NCBI GenBank assembly: GCA_951799405.1
Contig: CATOGX010000043.1
Location: forward strand, 82,331 to 146,330
Direction of reading: 5' to 3'
Length of the DNA: 64,000 nt
From: Agapetus fuscipes
Taxonomy: Eukaryota; Arthropoda; Insecta; Trichoptera; Glossosomatidae
Part shown: positions 61,962 to 64,000 of the stretch, piece after piece
Layout of the letters: the number at the start of each line of letters is the position of its first letter
Position numbering within the stretch: position 1 is the stretch's first letter
The notes under the pieces: model-generated
Databases searched by the model: none
Told to the model about the DNA's origin: nothing
The model's input: only the letters and a program-made list of their open reading frames with translations
Made by a program: the position numbers and the translations under genes

Positions 61962-64000
61962 CAATATACAATCTAAGTTGCATAGACGCATTAACATATT
62001 TTATAATTCATATTCAATGCACTCCTGCACGGAGACACGAGTGAGTTTGCGCTTACAAATGCTGCATGTGTATTTACAAATAAAAATTTCAGCCTCTCAT
62101 GACCATAAGCCCTGCAACTTTTGCTGACCTTTTCAGAAACAGGGGACACATTTGTTAAGTGAACCCATTTATGCGATATGGGTGGTAAGCCTCATACTAA
62201 CCCTTAAGTCAAGGAATTTGAGTTTGAAAAATCCTTAAACAACGGTAATCTTAATTTATAATCTAAAGTTGCAAAAAAAGTTATTTGATGATTCAAATTG
62301 AATGCACGCCCACAAACTGGCAAATGTCATTTCACGCTAACATATAGTTGTGGCGCTTGATTTTTTTAAATATTAGAATATATAATCTAAGTTGCACAGA
62401 TACAATAACTTTTATAATTCATATTCAATGCATGCCCCCCTGGAGACACGAGTGGGTACGCGCTTATTAATGCTGCATGTGAATTACAAATTAAAATTAA
62501 GGCCTCTAATGAACATAAGCCCTGCAACTTTGGCCAACCTTTTCAAAAACAGGGGGAACATTTGTCAAGTGAACCATTTTTTTCGATATGGGTATTCAAG
62601 CTCATACTTACCTATCCGTCAAGGATTTGAGTTTGAAAAATCCTTCAACAACGTTAAATTTAATTTATAATCTAAAGTTGCAAAAAAAGTTATTTGATGA
62701 TTCAAATTGAATGCACGCCCACAAACTGGCAAATGTCATTTCACGCTAACATAAAGTTGTGGCGCTTGATTTTTTTTAAATATTAGAATATATAATCTAA
62801 GTTGCACAGACACAATAACTTTTATAATTCATATTCAATGCATGCCCCCCTGGAGACACGAGTGGGTTCGCACTTATAAATGCTGCATGTGAACTTACAA
62901 ATTAAAATTAAGGCCTCTAATGAACATAAGCCCTGCAACTTTTGCCAAAAACGCAAACGCAACGCAACTAAGCTACACATAAAGTGTAACTTCTTGCCGC
63001 GTTATCCCCGAAGGGGTCGCATGTGGCGAGTTGAACCTATTTATTTTTACAGGTAAGGGGGCCGGCCTTACGCCAACCACTTCAGTTGAAGTGGAGGTTT
63101 CCCAGCTCCCGAGAGTGCTGGTACTCATTTCTTGTGAAGGCTGAGTAAACCTTGCCGGTATTTTATTTTGGGTTTTGAAATAAACACCGAAACGGGAAAT
63201 CATTTCTGACACCGTCGCGTCGGTGGGATTCGAACCCGAGCTTTCGGCATGGAATGCAAGCACTCTACCACCTGAGCTATCGACCGGAGAGCCAATCTTT
63301 TCAAAAACAGGGGAAACATTTGTCAAGTGAACCATTTTTTGCGATATGGGTATTCAGACTCATACTTACCTATAAGTAAAGGATTTGAGTTTGAAAAATC
63401 CTTCAACAACGTTAAATTTAATTTATAATCTAAAGTTGCAAAAAAAGTTATTTGATGATTCAAATTGAATGCACGCCCACAAACTGGCAAATGTCATTTC
63501 ACGCTAACATATAGTTGTGGCACTTGATTTTTTTTTAAATATTAGAATATATAATCTAAGTTGCACAGATACAATAACTTTTATAATTCATATTTAATGC
63601 ATGCCCCCCTGGAGACATGAGTGGGTTCGCGCTTATAAATGCTGCATGTTAACTTACAAATTAAAATTAAGGCCTCTAATGAACATAAGCCCTGCAACTT
63701 TTGCCAACCTTTTCAAAAACAGGGGAAACATTTGTCAAGTGAACCATTTTTTGCGATATGGGTATTCAAGCTCATACTTACCTATCAGTCAAGGATTTGA
63801 GTTTAAAAAATCCTTCAACAATGTTAAATTTAATTTATAATCTAAAGTTGCAAAAAAAGTTATTTGATGATTCAAATTGAATGCACGCCCACAAACTGGC
63901 AAATGTCATTTCACGCTAACATTTAATTGTGGCACTTGATGTTTTTAATTTTAGAATATAAATCTAAGTTGCATACATACATTTTATAATTCATATTCAA
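61962..64000 (-). repeat. About 410-bp satellite built from a repeat B dimer, at least 4.9 units
   Basis: Unit starts (TATAATCTAAGTTGCA) lie at about 61967, 62381, 62791, 63550 and 63957, a period of 407-414 once the SINE-A at 62949-63290 is removed. Each unit holds one nearly complete minus-strand B (to TATCAGTCAAGGATTTGAG) followed by a second partial B tail (TATAATCTAAAGTTGC to CACGCTAACA). The array continues past the window edge. Confidence 0.9.
62949..63290 (-). mobile_element. SINE-A inserted in the 410-bp satellite
   Basis: Complete minus-strand SINE-A (AACGCAACGCAACTAAGC to ACCACCTGAGCTATCGACCG) flanked by GCCAA direct repeats (62944-62948 and 63291-63295). A duplicated CGTCG sits in the box-B flank. 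The satellite reads continuously on either side. Confidence 0.9.

Noticed and set aside
1281..63290. tRNA genes at the many TAGCTCAGTTGG / GGTTCGAATCCC sites
   Set aside because: Every such site is the head of a SINE-A, C or G copy with the same non-tRNA body attached. The acceptor and anticodon stems do not pair properly, so none is a functional tRNA gene.

Overview
This window is nuclear DNA of a large, repeat-rich animal genome, most likely an arthropod. The evidence is coding exons with GT/AG splice sites, tRNA-derived SINEs, truncated non-LTR retrotransposons, cut-and-paste transposons with target-site duplications, and tandem satellites. There is no bacterial-style operon, no ribosome binding site, no CRISPR array and no true tRNA or rRNA gene. 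I cannot name the species.

Host genes are sparse. On the minus strand, two exons of a Na+/H+ exchanger (Nhe/SLC9 family) lie at 7109-7183 (signal peptide) and 3903-4158 (first membrane segment). They are joined in phase across a 2.95 kb intron, and the rest of the gene lies beyond the left edge. On the plus strand, 56914-57306 is an open coding exon of an unrecognised Ser/Thr-rich protein ending in a clean splice donor. At 49240-49533 a GC-rich block ends in ATG-AAG-ATG followed by a donor site and may be another first exon.

Everything else is mobile or repeated DNA. I use these local family names. SINE-A is about 340 bp, with a tRNA-like head (TAGCTCAGTTGG, GGTTCGAATCCC) and an end near GTAGCTTAGTTGCG. 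SINE-C is about 300 bp, with a tRNA-like head (TAGTCCAGTGG) and an end near GCGCTCACCAAATAAATC. SINE-G is about 220 bp with a poly-A tail. Repeat B is about 250 bp, begins near TTATAGGTTGGTATGAGGC and ends in TTAGATTAGAT; it has no clear Pol III boxes. F and I are short unclassified repeats. Several LINE families are present only as 3' pieces: a Jockey/CR1-like 3' end (1-745), L2/CR1-like 3' ends (about 2110, 15330, 30172 and 45440), and RTE-like C-termini with the signature RWFGH.ERM then GRPRK.W (many copies on both strands).

DNA transposons with readable ends include a PIF/Harbinger-like element with TAA duplications carrying a broken MADF-BESS gene (43295-44789), a hAT-like element with an 8-bp duplication (59233-61008), and several MITE families present in two to four copies.

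There are four major tandem arrays: a 56-bp satellite at two loci in opposite orientation (5154-5600 and 23395-24627), derived from the C-terminal coding end of a LINE; a 32/31-bp satellite organised as a 63-bp higher-order unit (27172-28466); and a roughly 410-bp satellite built from a dimer of repeat B at the right edge (61962-64000), interrupted by a SINE-A. The most interesting biology is this birth of satellites from transposon pieces, together with chimeric SINEs.
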